Assembly: GCA_021819035.1 (NCBI GenBank)
Contig: JAKASL010000001.1
Span: 62,001-126,000, forward strand
Source of the DNA: an archaeon
GTDB taxonomy: Archaea > Thermoproteota > Nitrososphaeria > Nitrososphaerales > Gagatemarchaeaceae
Reading direction: 5' to 3'
DNA: 64,000 nucleotides
The notes beneath the pieces were generated by a model, which searched no databases, was not told the origin of the DNA, and saw nothing but the letters and a program-made list of their open reading frames with translations. The translations under genes were made by a program, and so were the position numbers. Below are positions 24,336 through 32,199 of the stretch, in pieces; the first letter of the stretch is position 1, and every line of letters starts with the position of its first letter.

Positions 24336-25160
24336 TTAAGCTTTCCCGGTTAGGACGGCGCTGACAAGTCCCAGACCTGCGAATATCGCTTCCTCTGTCC
24401 GCACCGTCTCGACGTGCTGCTCTGGGTAGAGGTTCACGACGAAGTCTGCTCCCTCCGTCAGCCTCCGCCCGAAGATCTCGTAGAGCCCCCTCGATGGAGG
24501 GCCGAAGATCAACTTGACCCCGCTCACGCCTCGCATGGCCACACTGAGTGTCCCGAGGACGCTCTTCAACGGTTTCCCCATGCGTGAGGTAGCTATCTTG
24601 ACCTCGAACCTCCTGTCTTCTAGCACCTCCGCGTATGCCTTCTCTTCGACCTCGTACCCCCAGTATGCTCCCGCGGCCTCCCTAGGTATCGCCACTGCGG
24701 TCGGGGGACTGACGTCGACGATCTTCACAGTGACGCGCCTCCCTGCTGGCGATTTTCCCTCCAGCCTGAGGCTGGCGTCCAGACCGACGTCGACCGTCCC
24801 ATCTCCGTTGGTCAACCCCTCTCTGACGTCTCCGACGGCCACCTGGTCTAAGCGTACCTTGGCCTTGTGGGAAGGAATCCGGAGGGGCGGCAGGATACCG
24901 GCGTACTTCAGAGATTCATCGATGGGGTAGATCCTGCGCCTCAGGTACTGCGGCGTTTCGAGATATTCGAGCACCTTCCTGACCCACGGCCCTTCCCCTC
25001 GCCCTCTCGGGTCGCGAAAAATCTCTATGGTGTCCACACCATAGATGGCGCACGCTCTGGCGATGGTTCCCACTTTCGCCGTCTTCTCTCTGGGCGACTC
25101 TTTCTCCTCAAGGACTGTGTCCGGGATCGAGACGGCTAACCTCTTGCCGAGCAAGGTCAA
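24336..25160 (-). CDS. SPOUT-class RNA methyltransferase (COG2106-like)
   Basis: 274 aa with a TTG start (TTG ACC TTG CTC GGC). The alpha/beta knot region is visible as GVKLIFGPPSRGLYEIFGR and the C-terminal NLYPEQHVETVRTEEAIFAGL. An OB-like insertion (about 90-165) follows RRRIYPIDESLKYAGILPPL. COG2106 proteins are archaeal/eukaryotic SPOUT enzymes commonly encoded just upstream of L3, and probably methylate rRNA. TGATAATTCA at 25181-25190 is 27 bp from this start and is shared with the divergent MFS gene. Confidence 0.88.
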   Translation of the reverse strand: MTLLGKRLAVSIPDTVLEEKESPREKTAKVGTIARACAIYGVDTIEIFRDPRGRGEGPWVRKVLEYLETPQYLRRRIYPIDESLKYAGILPPLRIPSHKAKVRLDQVAVGDVREGLTNGDGTVDVGLDASLRLEGKSPAGRRVTVKIVDVSPPTAVAIPREAAGAYWGYEVEEKAYAEVLEDRRFEVKIATSRMGKPLKSVLGTLSVAMRGVSGVKLIFGPPSRGLYEIFGRRLTEGADFVVNLYPEQHVETVRTEEAIFAGLGLVSAVLTGKA

Positions 25161-25180
25161 GCACTGGCGGCCACGGCGCC

Positions 25181-25190
25181 TGATAATTCA
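25181..25190. promoter_or_regulatory. Shared TATA element between SPOUT methyltransferase and MFS genes
   Basis: TGATAATTCA is centred about 26 bp from the TTG at 25160 (minus) and about 36 bp from the ATG at 25222 (plus). It is the only AT-rich stretch in the 61 bp divergent gap. Confidence 0.5.
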
Positions 25191-25221
25191 GTCTTGCCCG
25201 CGTGCGGTCTGTGTAAGACAG

Positions 25222-26556
25222 ATGAACCGATTCGCACCGGGGATTGGACTCGTGGCAGCAGGTTCAGGCTCCAAGAAGGACAGGTGGCTCTACAGCACCT
25301 TCCCTGTCTCGGTGGCCACCGGCCCTCTGGGGACCATGGTCCTGCTCTATCTGATCACGCTGAACGGGCAGGCGTTAGGGACCATCTACGGCGGCCTGGC
25401 TTCCGCCGTCTACAATGGAATCAGCATACCTGCGGCCCTGTTCTGGGGGGTCACCATCGACAGGCTGCACAAGCGTAGGGGCCTGATAGCCTTGAGCTAT
25501 GCCCTGACGGCGGTGGCGCTCGTTTCCTTCTTCTTTGGAGGATCGGCCGGCGGCACAATCGTGCGATACGGAATCATCTCTTTCGTCTCCTTCGCATCAG
25601 CGACACCTCTGAGCCTCCTGATAATGGAGACGGAGCACAAAGGCAGGTGGGCCAACGCGTTCGCGAAGCTTTCGATGGTTTCGAGCGTCGGCAACGTCGT
25701 TGGCTTGGTGGTCAGCACTCTTTGGACCGACCTCCTGCCTGGTCAGCTCGTCCTTCTATTCGTCCCCATGGGCGCCCTGTCCTTGACCTCGTCTGTAATG
25801 GCCCTGTTGATGATCAAGGAGCCAGAATTCGTGCTAGAGAGGGAGACTGTAGTGGCGAGGAGACCCAGCTTCTTCAGCCGGCTCTTGGCCAACCCGGTCT
25901 TCTTCGTTGTTATCCCCACCCTTTCCGACTTCAAGCGCGCCTTCCGAGGGGTGCGCTCTACCCTGACCAGGAGCGTCCCGCTGTTCTACATATCTACCAT
26001 CCTCTTCTACGCGTCGAGCGGGCTGTTCAACACGTCGTTCGTGCCAGCGATGCACCTCTTCTCGCTCCCAGACCAGGATGTCTTTGCGGTGATTCTAGTA
26101 GGGATGGTCGTCCAGACAGTGGCATTCAGGGTGGCCGGGCGCTACGTCAGCTCGCGAAGCCTAGTGACCTCCCTTGTCCAGGGAATACTCCTCAGGGGGT
26201 GGATGTACCTCGCCCTGGGCGTCGCGGCTCTGCTGATTACAGGACCATTGTTCCTGATACCTGCAATGATACTTTACCCCGTGGCGGGCGGAATCGCCTT
26301 CGCCGTCTACTATACATCCGCAAACACCATGATTTTCACGACTGTGCAGAGCAGGACAGCAGGGGCCGCCCTGGGAGTCTACTCAGCGGTGGTGGGGCTA
26401 GCCTCGATGGCGGGCTCCTTCTTCTCCGGGTTCGTCTCGGTGTACGACGGCTACTACACTACTTTCATCCTAGCTGCACTGCTCCTATTCGCAGCGGTAG
26501 GGGTGATGGGACGGTTCCCCGCCCCCTCGAGTCCCTACGAGGGCGCCCTCCAGTAG
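25222..26556 (+). CDS. Major facilitator superfamily transporter
   Basis: 444 aa inner-membrane carrier with about 12 hydrophobic segments. The loop-2/3 motif is visible as GVTIDRLHKRRGLIAL, the MFS 'DR..RR' signature, and a large central cytoplasmic loop follows residue 210. I use the ATG at 25222 (MNRFAPGIGL...) because the longer frame from 25045 would run through the divergent methyltransferase gene, and because the TATA element sits just upstream. The substrate cannot be predicted. Downstream is an iron-type regulator with its own operator, so there is no clear operon link. Confidence 0.82.
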   Translation: MNRFAPGIGLVAAGSGSKKDRWLYSTFPVSVATGPLGTMVLLYLITLNGQALGTIYGGLASAVYNGISIPAALFWGVTIDRLHKRRGLIALSYALTAVALVSFFFGGSAGGTIVRYGIISFVSFASATPLSLLIMETEHKGRWANAFAKLSMVSSVGNVVGLVVSTLWTDLLPGQLVLLFVPMGALSLTSSVMALLMIKEPEFVLERETVVARRPSFFSRLLANPVFFVVIPTLSDFKRAFRGVRSTLTRSVPLFYISTILFYASSGLFNTSFVPAMHLFSLPDQDVFAVILVGMVVQTVAFRVAGRYVSSRSLVTSLVQGILLRGWMYLALGVAALLITGPLFLIPAMILYPVAGGIAFAVYYTSANTMIFTTVQSRTAGAALGVYSAVVGLASMAGSFFSGFVSVYDGYYTTFILAALLLFAAVGVMGRFPAPSSPYEGALQ

Positions 26557-26595
26557 CTCGTGGAGTCGACCAGGCGCCTGCCGGCAAGCCTTAAG

Positions 26596-26630
26596 TTAGG
26601 TATTGCCTAGCCTCATTAGGTGAAACCTAA
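26596..26630 (+). promoter_or_regulatory. Two tandem DtxR/MntR-type operator palindromes
   Basis: Site 1 TTAGGTATTGCCTAG (26596-26610) is an imperfect palindrome. Site 2 TTAGGTGAAACCTAA (26616-26630) is perfect with a 3-nt spacer. Centres are 20 bp apart, two helical turns on one face. The TATA-like CCTTAAG just upstream puts the start site near the GTG at 26620, so site 1 lies between TATA and start and site 2 covers the start. Binding would block transcription. Confidence 0.75.
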
Positions 26631-27048
26631 GACAACCCCTGGGGTCAGCAGGAGGGAGTTGGATTGTATCGAGGCAGTCTACTCTCTCTCTTTGAGCGGC
26701 TGGCCTGCGAGGGTCAAGGACGTCGCATGCAGGATGAACGTGACCTCGCCCACGGCCCTGCAGTTCTTGGGCAAGCTGATGGAGACAGACTTGATCGAGA
26801 AGGGTCCCAGCGGGTACAAGCTTACGGGGAGCGGGTTGGAGTATCTCAACGGAGCCACCAGAGAACATAGAATCTTCGAGACGCTGCTCGTAAGGAACGG
26901 CTTCCCGCTGGAGGACGCGTGCAAAGTCTCATCCTCCCTCACAGGCACAGTAAGCGAAACCGCTCTGGAGAACCTCTGCGCCCGTATGAGCCACCCAGAC
27001 AAGTGCCCCCACGGAAGACCGATACCTGGAGGAACCATACATGTTTGA
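26620..27048 (+). CDS. DtxR/MntR-family metal-dependent transcriptional regulator
   Basis: 142 aa. The N-terminal winged helix contains VKDVACRMNVTSPTALQFLGKLMETDLIEK, followed by a wing and a dimerisation/metal domain with His and Cys (EHRIFETLLVRNGF, ARMSHPDKCPHG). This arrangement is typical of iron- or manganese-sensing repressors. The GTG start is favoured because it coincides with the predicted transcription start. The gene is preceded by two palindromes of the kind this family binds, so it probably represses itself and the overlapping transporter gene when metal is plentiful. Confidence 0.9.
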   Translation: MKPKTTPGVSRRELDCIEAVYSLSLSGWPARVKDVACRMNVTSPTALQFLGKLMETDLIEKGPSGYKLTGSGLEYLNGATREHRIFETLLVRNGFPLEDACKVSSSLTGTVSETALENLCARMSHPDKCPHGRPIPGGTIHV

Positions 27049-27952
27049 CCTTAACTCCATCCTGCACCCTACCTCAGGCCTAGCCATTCCGGTAGTCCTG
27101 GGGATCGCCTTGATCCTGGGGATGCTGCACGGGTTGACCCCTGACGAGCACACCTGGCCGATCACCTTCAGCTACTCCATAGGGAGCTACAGCACAAGGG
27201 GAGGGATGCGTGCAGGGTTCATGTTCTCAGGCGGATTCACGGTCCAGCGGACCATACTAGCGGCACTCGGCTTCGCGGGCCTGGCAACCGTCTACAAAGC
27301 CTACAATCTTGACGGTTACGTCTACGTACTGGTAGGGATAGGCATGCTCCTCGCAGGGTACTATCTGCTGAAGGGGACGGATGTGCACATCCCCCTCGAC
27401 AGGTTCCTTGGCGGCAAAGAACACCATACGACCAAGGCGGAGAGGCTCCCAATGCACGAATCAGAGGACAAACCCAAGCCGGTGCCATTGAAGTTGGCCA
27501 CCGCTCACGGTTTCATCGCCGGATGGGGGATAGGCGCCTACGCTAGCATAATCGTGTTCATACTTGCGCCGCAGATGCCCAACATATTCTATGCGGCCCT
27601 GGTGGGCACGGCCTTCGGCATAGGGACCATGTTCATGCAAATCATCATAGGATCCGTCTTCGCAAATATAATGAAAGTGAAGAAGCTGACAATCGAGCAG
27701 ATAAAGTACGTCGGAAGGTCTGCCGCTGCACGAACCCTCTACCTCGGCGGGCTCGCTTTCGCTGCCATCGGCGCGCTGATAGTGGCTTTCCCATTCATCG
27801 ACTCTCTGGCGATAGGCACGGGGAACCCCATCCCCAACCTGTCTTCGATAGGCGTCTCTTCCGTTCTGGTCCTCCTCACCGTGGGTGTAATCGGGTTCGG
27901 GAACCTGTACATGGGGTATAAGGAAATCACGGGTACGCATCAGGCTAGCTAA
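27041..27952 (+). CDS. Polytopic membrane protein, probable divalent-metal transporter (NicO/RcnA-like)
   Basis: 303 aa with about seven or eight transmembrane segments. The first helix carries GMLHGLTPDEHTWPIT, a His-Asp-Glu-His cluster reminiscent of the HxxxxDH motif of nickel/cobalt permeases of the NicO/RcnA type. A cytoplasmic loop (about 125-150) contains HHTTKAERLPMHE. The ATG overlaps the stop of the DtxR-type regulator by 8 bp, so both are under the same metal-responsive operator. Import versus export and the metal (Mn, Fe, Ni, Co) are not determined. Confidence 0.75.
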   Translation: MFDLNSILHPTSGLAIPVVLGIALILGMLHGLTPDEHTWPITFSYSIGSYSTRGGMRAGFMFSGGFTVQRTILAALGFAGLATVYKAYNLDGYVYVLVGIGMLLAGYYLLKGTDVHIPLDRFLGGKEHHTTKAERLPMHESEDKPKPVPLKLATAHGFIAGWGIGAYASIIVFILAPQMPNIFYAALVGTAFGIGTMFMQIIIGSVFANIMKVKKLTIEQIKYVGRSAAARTLYLGGLAFAAIGALIVAFPFIDSLAIGTGNPIPNLSSIGVSSVLVLLTVGVIGFGNLYMGYKEITGTHQAS

Positions 27953-27958
27953 GCACAA

Positions 27959-27973
27959 AGGTGGACCGGGGGG
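27959..27973. repeat. tRNA 3'-end-like 15-bp fragment, possible attachment-site remnant
   Basis: AGGTGGACCGGGGGG also occurs at the 3' end of the tRNA-Ala gene (62437-62451). Its last 13 bases match the 3' end of the tRNA at 32033-32134, in the same orientation. No T arm precedes it here, so it is not a tRNA gene. It could be an att copy of an integrated element or a chance match helped by the G run. Confidence 0.35.
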
Positions 27974-28358
27974 ACTCGCATGATTATTCATATTGAACTA
28001 GAGCCTTCGACGCCCAAAGTCCCTTTTGCTCGCGTATCTTTTGGTGGGCTTTCGTTAAAAGCTCCACGGTTCGTTTCTTGGGATACGCCGTCCCGGGCGA
28101 ATCCCTTCTGGCCCAGACCTGAGGTATTCCAGAGCAAGCTTCGTTTGCTCGACTCAGGTCAGTTTCGAGCTCTTCTGGGCCCCTTCTAAACTGGGGATTC
28201 GGACCCTTGGCCGCAGGCAGATTTCCTGGTCCTCTGAGCCACACCTGGGATAGAGGTCTCTGAACTACCACCTGCGACTTTGCGTGGCCATGATTCCCGA
28301 AGGTTCTCGTTTTCGGGGCGTTGAAAACGACGTGGCGCGTCTTTTCTTCGCTGTGCGA
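27974..28358. other. Non-coding 385 bp with a strong long hairpin, candidate structured RNA
   Basis: No credible gene lies between the metal transporter and the acyl-CoA dehydrogenase. The stretch folds strongly. GGCCCAGACCTGAG at 28110-28123 pairs with CTCAGGTC (28153-28160) and TGGGCC (28176-28181), with a one-sided internal loop. The apical stem is GAGCAA (28132-28137) with TTGCTC (28145-28150). Further short stems occur near 28195-28290. I could not match SRP RNA, RNase P RNA or a tRNA on either strand, so identity and strand are open. Confidence 0.3.
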
Positions 28359-29621
28359 CTACGACATGACTTTCTCGTCGACAAGGCTGAAGTCGAGCGC
28401 GTCGAGTTCGATGTTCCTCTTGTCCCTCGGGTATTCTGGGCTCGAGATTTCTTTCACGTATTCGTGCTGGATGATAAGCTTCATGATCTCGTTCGTACCG
28501 GTCCAGATCATGCCGAGGCGCGAGTCCCGCAGGAGCCTCTCCACGGGATACACGGTCGTGTAGCCAATCCCGCCGAGGACCTGCATCGCGCTATTGACCG
28601 CGTTCCACATGACCTCTGTGGAGTTCAGCTTGGCCATGGACACCAGCTTCCGGACGTAGCTCGGGGACGCCTTCCCCGCGTCTAGGGCGTCGGCGGCCCG
28701 GCTCGCAGTATACACCAGGGCCGAGGCATGCGCGATGCCTGTGAGGCTTTCCGCAATCCGGAAGCTCACCCCTTCGTGCTCCATCAGCTTCGCACCAAAA
28801 GCCTCCCTGTGCATCGCGTACTGGGCCGCGACCTCTATGGCTGCGTTCGCCACTCCGAGGGATCCGGATGCCGTCGTGAGGCGCTCGGGCACCATCATCC
28901 GGTTGAAGACGTCGTATCCCTGGTTGACTTCGCCGATCAGGTGATTCTCAGGGACCACGGCGTCCTTGAACACGATTCTCGCAGTGCCGCCCCCTTTGTT
29001 CCCCATCAACCCGTACATCGTCTCCACGCGGAGGCCCGGGGTGTCCCGGTCCACGATGAATGCGCTCACCCCTCTGGTGCGGGGAGTGGCGGAGGGATCG
29101 GTCACCGCATAGGTGACGAAGAAGTCAGCTCCCTGGCCCCCGACGATGAACCTCTTCTGGCCGTTAAGCACGAACGTGTCCCCCTCCCTCCTCGCGGCGG
29201 TCTTCATCATACCGAAAAGGTCCGAGCCGCCAGACGGTTCCGTGATGGCCTCGGCCCCGTAGCGCTTCCCGCTTGTGATCCCGCGGAGGTACGTCTCTTT
29301 CTGCTCCGGCGTTCCGAAGCGGTTGATGGCCTCGCCCACGATGGTCCCAAGGGAGTACATGCAGCTCAGCGTGAAGCCGAGCCTGCCCATTTCCTCCACC
29401 GCCGACATGTCAGCGACCCACGACGCGTCTCGGCCTCCGTACTTCTTGGGGTACCGCAGCCCCACAATGCCGGCCCCTGCAACGAGGTCAAGAAACTCCC
29501 TCGGGAACTTGACCTTCTCCGACTCGATGTCCCGGATGAGCTCGGGCGGCACGTCTTTCACGATATTCCGCACTTCGTACTTGACCTTCCTCTCTTCTTC
29601 CGTTAGCAGGAGGTCTTCCAT
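28359..29621 (-). CDS. Acyl-CoA dehydrogenase
   Basis: 420 aa FAD-dependent enzyme introducing the 2,3-double bond in an acyl-CoA. Signatures include AITEPSGGSD in the middle domain, VNSAMQVLGGIGYTTVYPVERLLRDSR split over the helical domain, and the C-terminal IWTGTNEIMKLII, which carries the region of the catalytic Glu. The length is slightly above the usual 380-400. It starts 3 bp after the acyl-CoA ligase on the same strand, so the pair activates and then oxidises a carboxylic acid. The chain length is unknown. Confidence 0.92.
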   Translation of the reverse strand: MEDLLLTEEERKVKYEVRNIVKDVPPELIRDIESEKVKFPREFLDLVAGAGIVGLRYPKKYGGRDASWVADMSAVEEMGRLGFTLSCMYSLGTIVGEAINRFGTPEQKETYLRGITSGKRYGAEAITEPSGGSDLFGMMKTAARREGDTFVLNGQKRFIVGGQGADFFVTYAVTDPSATPRTRGVSAFIVDRDTPGLRVETMYGLMGNKGGGTARIVFKDAVVPENHLIGEVNQGYDVFNRMMVPERLTTASGSLGVANAAIEVAAQYAMHREAFGAKLMEHEGVSFRIAESLTGIAHASALVYTASRAADALDAGKASPSYVRKLVSMAKLNSTEVMWNAVNSAMQVLGGIGYTTVYPVERLLRDSRLGMIWTGTNEIMKLIIQHEYVKEISSPEYPRDKRNIELDALDFSLVDEKVMS

Positions 29622-29624
29622 GCC

Positions 29625-31196
29625 TTATCGTCCCGCAGCCTTGTCCCGCAGGACCTTTTTGTCCATCTTTCCCGTTCCGGTCATGGGCATATCGTCAATC
29701 TGACGGAACTCATCGGGAATCCACCATCGGTTCAACTTCCCCTGGGACACGTAGCCTTCGAGATGCTCCTTCGCTCTCTGTCCGTCAAAGGCGACATTGG
29801 GTCGCGTCTTGATGAACGCCACTGGCCTTTCGCCCCACTTCTCGTCCGGTTTCCCGACGACGGCGACCGAGTCAACCCATGGGAGCTCCGAGAGATAGCT
29901 CTCGACCTTGGCGCTCGGGATGAACTCGGCCCCGCTCTTGATCAGGTCCTTCAGCCGGTCGAAGACCCGCAAGTTGCCGAACCCATCGAGCTCGCCCGCG
30001 TCACCAGGGTGGAACCAGCCGTCAGCGTCGAACGATTCCCTGGTCTTCTCTGCAGAAGTGAAGTATCCTGGCGGCAGCCATGGGGACCGGAAGAGAATCT
30101 CTCCCGGACGGTTACCCTCGGGCTTCTCGATCCGGACCTCTGACAATGGGGCAGGCGTGGTCGACGAGACGGAGATTTGGTCCCTGGCCTCCTGGGAGAG
30201 CGGCCCGTACCCTTCGTTGATCGAGGATATAGAGGCGATGAGGCCGTCGGTGAAGCCGTAGATCATACACAACTCGATTCCCCTCGCCTCCGCGGCCTTC
30301 ACGAGGCCGGAGGGGATTGGGGAGCCGCCGGCGAGAACCTTGAGGCCCTTCAGTTTCTCCGATTGCGGATGGGCGAGGAGGGCGTAGAACATGGTCGGTA
30401 CCATGCTCATCCAGGTCACCCCCTCCGTCTCAATCGCGCGCAGGGTGCTGTCGGGGTCGAAGCGTCCGTCCATGACGTACCTGTTGCCGAGCATGGTCGA
30501 GAAGAATAGCGTGCCCCAAGACCACAGGTGGTAGAAGGGGATAGGCGACAGGACGATGTCGGCCGCGGAAAGCCGTGAGTTTCCTTGGTAGGCAGAGAGG
30601 AGCGTGGCAATCGTCCAGCAGGCCAGGAGCGTCTTCTTGTGGGAGTACGAAACCCCTTTCGGGCCTCCCGTCGTCCCGGAGGTGAAGAGGACGGACGCCT
30701 CGTCGTCTTCCCGTACACGCAACACGAACTTGTCGGACCCGGATGCGCGGAGGTCCGCATACGTCGGGTAGCCGCCAGAGTCGCCCTCCCCCAGGAAGAA
30801 GAGGCGGTCCTTCGGAATCCAGCCGAGAGTCTCTATCTTCTTCACAATCGGGAGGAAATCGGAGGAGAAGAACACGCACCGGTCATCCGCGAGCTTCACC
30901 GTCTTCAACATCTCCTCCGGCGGCAGACGCACGTTGACGGGGTGGATTGTCGACCCGGAAAGGGGTATGCCGTAGAGAAGCTCTGCGAACGCCGGGGTGT
31001 TCCAGTCGAGGACCGCAACCCGGTGGCCCTTCAGTTCCGAGCTGTGGACTGCGTCCGAAACTCGCGACACATTCTGGAACAGCGTTCGGTAGGGCAGTCT
31101 GGACCCCTTGTAAACCAGGCCTTCGTCGAGCCTCCTTGACAGGGTCTGATAGAATAGCCGGTCAAGGGTGAGTTCAACCTCCTGCACTTCTCCCAT
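29625..31196 (-). CDS. AMP-forming acyl-CoA synthetase (fatty-acid/aromatic acid ligase type)
   Basis: 523 aa adenylating enzyme. It shows the P-loop-like SVLFTSGTTGGPKGVSYSHK near 175, a DGW-FHPGDAGELD motif (A8 region) and a C-terminal TGTGKMDKKVLR with the catalytic Lys. I use the ATG at 31196 (MGEVQEVELTLD...) because TATATAT at 31230-31236 lies about 37 bp upstream. The open frame extends to 31241 but that part would precede the predicted transcription start. It is coupled with the downstream acyl-CoA dehydrogenase. The substrate is not resolved. Confidence 0.9.
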   Translation of the reverse strand: MGEVQEVELTLDRLFYQTLSRRLDEGLVYKGSRLPYRTLFQNVSRVSDAVHSSELKGHRVAVLDWNTPAFAELLYGIPLSGSTIHPVNVRLPPEEMLKTVKLADDRCVFFSSDFLPIVKKIETLGWIPKDRLFFLGEGDSGGYPTYADLRASGSDKFVLRVREDDEASVLFTSGTTGGPKGVSYSHKKTLLACWTIATLLSAYQGNSRLSAADIVLSPIPFYHLWSWGTLFFSTMLGNRYVMDGRFDPDSTLRAIETEGVTWMSMVPTMFYALLAHPQSEKLKGLKVLAGGSPIPSGLVKAAEARGIELCMIYGFTDGLIASISSINEGYGPLSQEARDQISVSSTTPAPLSEVRIEKPEGNRPGEILFRSPWLPPGYFTSAEKTRESFDADGWFHPGDAGELDGFGNLRVFDRLKDLIKSGAEFIPSAKVESYLSELPWVDSVAVVGKPDEKWGERPVAFIKTRPNVAFDGQRAKEHLEGYVSQGKLNRWWIPDEFRQIDDMPMTGTGKMDKKVLRDKAAGR

Positions 31197-31228
31197 GCGA
31201 GTAGTCTCTGTGAAAAGTAATCGAATGC

Positions 31229-31237
31229 TCGATATAT
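31229..31237 (-). promoter_or_regulatory. TATA box of the acyl-CoA ligase/dehydrogenase pair
   Basis: GATATATAC on the plus strand reads GTATATATC on the minus strand, centred about 37 bp before the ATG at 31196. It predicts a leader of about 10 nt for the two-gene transcript. Confidence 0.55.
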
Positions 31238-31420
31238 ACACATATTCGTCTCATGGTGTGGGATAAGATTACTCTCTCAATTCCTCGCGATGACCTGGGT
31301 CGAACCTTTGCCGAAGTCAAGGTCGCGAGTTCTCTCTCGGTCAACACGTCTAGAACGGACCGCTTCCGACCCACCACCTCGAACTGAGCATGGCGAGTTT
31401 CTTCGTCGCCGCGGCTACGT

Positions 31421-32018
31421 TCATGCGCCGTAGACGTCTATCTCCGGCAGGTCTGTCAGGTTGAGGCCGTCGTCTCCGACAAGGGTCCCTGGACCTCGGG
31501 CCTGAAGCCGAAGGCCATGAGCGATATGGAGGCCTTGGACCTGATGCCTGCAACGTCGAGGATCCTGCGGGGCTCCTCCCTGGTGGGAGGGATCTCCTTC
31601 TCGTACTTGTTGTAGTCGGACGCGCCGTATATCTTTATGCTCTTCGGGGTCTCGATGTCGTTCCAGACCATCCAGCTCTTGACCGCCTTCACGTAGCTCT
31701 CTATCCACGAGCCCTTCACCCCCTTCATCTCGAGGTGGCCTATCAGGTCGTGGAGGAAGAACTTGGCCTCCCTGGTGTCCATCTTCGCCACATCCTAGGG
31801 CGCGGTGCTGAGTTGCTCGCAGGCCGAGGCACCTTCCTGAAGTAGTTCGCCGCCGTCTGAATCGAGCCCCTCTCGAGCGCCTCGACCCACCTCCTGAAGT
31901 TCTCGTCGTCCACGAGGAAGTGGCAGTACGGTGAGTTCGCCAGGCTCAGTTTTCTCATCTTTCCATGCACATCATTCAATCTGAGCTGCGGGACTTTTAA
32001 CGCGAGGCGGGGTTCCAC
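31421..32018 (-). pseudogene. Decayed tyrosine recombinase (archaeal integrase) fragment
   Basis: Three overlapping frames together give the N-terminal and first catalytic part of an archaeal integrase. One has CHFLVDDENFRRWVEALERG...AANYFRK. A one-base shift then leads through EQLSTAP-stop-DVAKMDTREAKFFLHDLIGHLE and PPTREEPRRILDVAG to SISLMAFGFRPEV, the region of the first catalytic Arg. Another shift continues to DDGLNLTDLPEIDVYGA-stop. The downstream HxxR and Tyr active-site segments are missing. The gene begins 15 bp from the 3' end of a tRNA, a classic integrase position. Confidence 0.7.
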
Positions 32019-32032
32019 ATTGAATAATTATG

Positions 32033-32134
32033 TGGACCGGGGGGGATTTGGACCCCCGACCTCTCCCAGTCTGGATTTCTTTGCCAAGGGACTGGACGGA
32101 GACCCTGTATCCTACCAGACTAGACGACCGGCCC
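32033..32134 (-). tRNA. Interrupted tRNA, anticodon uncertain (Trp-CCA is one reading)
   Basis: On the minus strand the acceptor GGGCCGG pairs with CCGGTCC, discriminator A. The D arm begins GTCTAGTCTGG and the T stem is GGGGG/CCCCC. A TATA-like CTTTTAATG (32158-32166) is about 28 bp upstream. At 102 nt it is about 27 nt too long. The excess lies around the anticodon arm, which contains the stem CCAGTC...GACTGG. One fold pairs TCTCC with GGAGA around GT-CCA-G (Trp) but leaves a D arm about five bases too long. The T loop reads TCCAAAT, lacking the usual T55, so a degenerate copy is possible. Confidence 0.75.
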
Positions 32135-32199
32135 GCAATTCCAGGCCCGGGAGCGCCCATTAAAAGAGTTGGAGGCGTCAGAATGGCCGGCCCCGGCCT

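Noticed and set aside
25045-25221. N-terminal extension of the MFS transporter frame
   Set aside because: It would be antisense to the methyltransferase start and precede the shared promoter. The ATG at 25222 directly precedes the first membrane segment region.
27953-28358. RNase P RNA, SRP RNA or an intron-bearing tRNA in the structured gap
   Set aside because: I looked for GGAAGTCC/ACAGAA-type RNase P cores, the GGAAGG-AGCAG SRP motif and a tRNA T arm. A GGGTCCGAATCCC-like string occurs on the minus strand but has no matching acceptor or anticodon arms.
31174-31377. 67-codon minus-strand frame upstream of the acyl-CoA ligase
   Set aside because: It contains the ligase promoter, shows no family resemblance and overlaps the ligase start. 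No support for translation.
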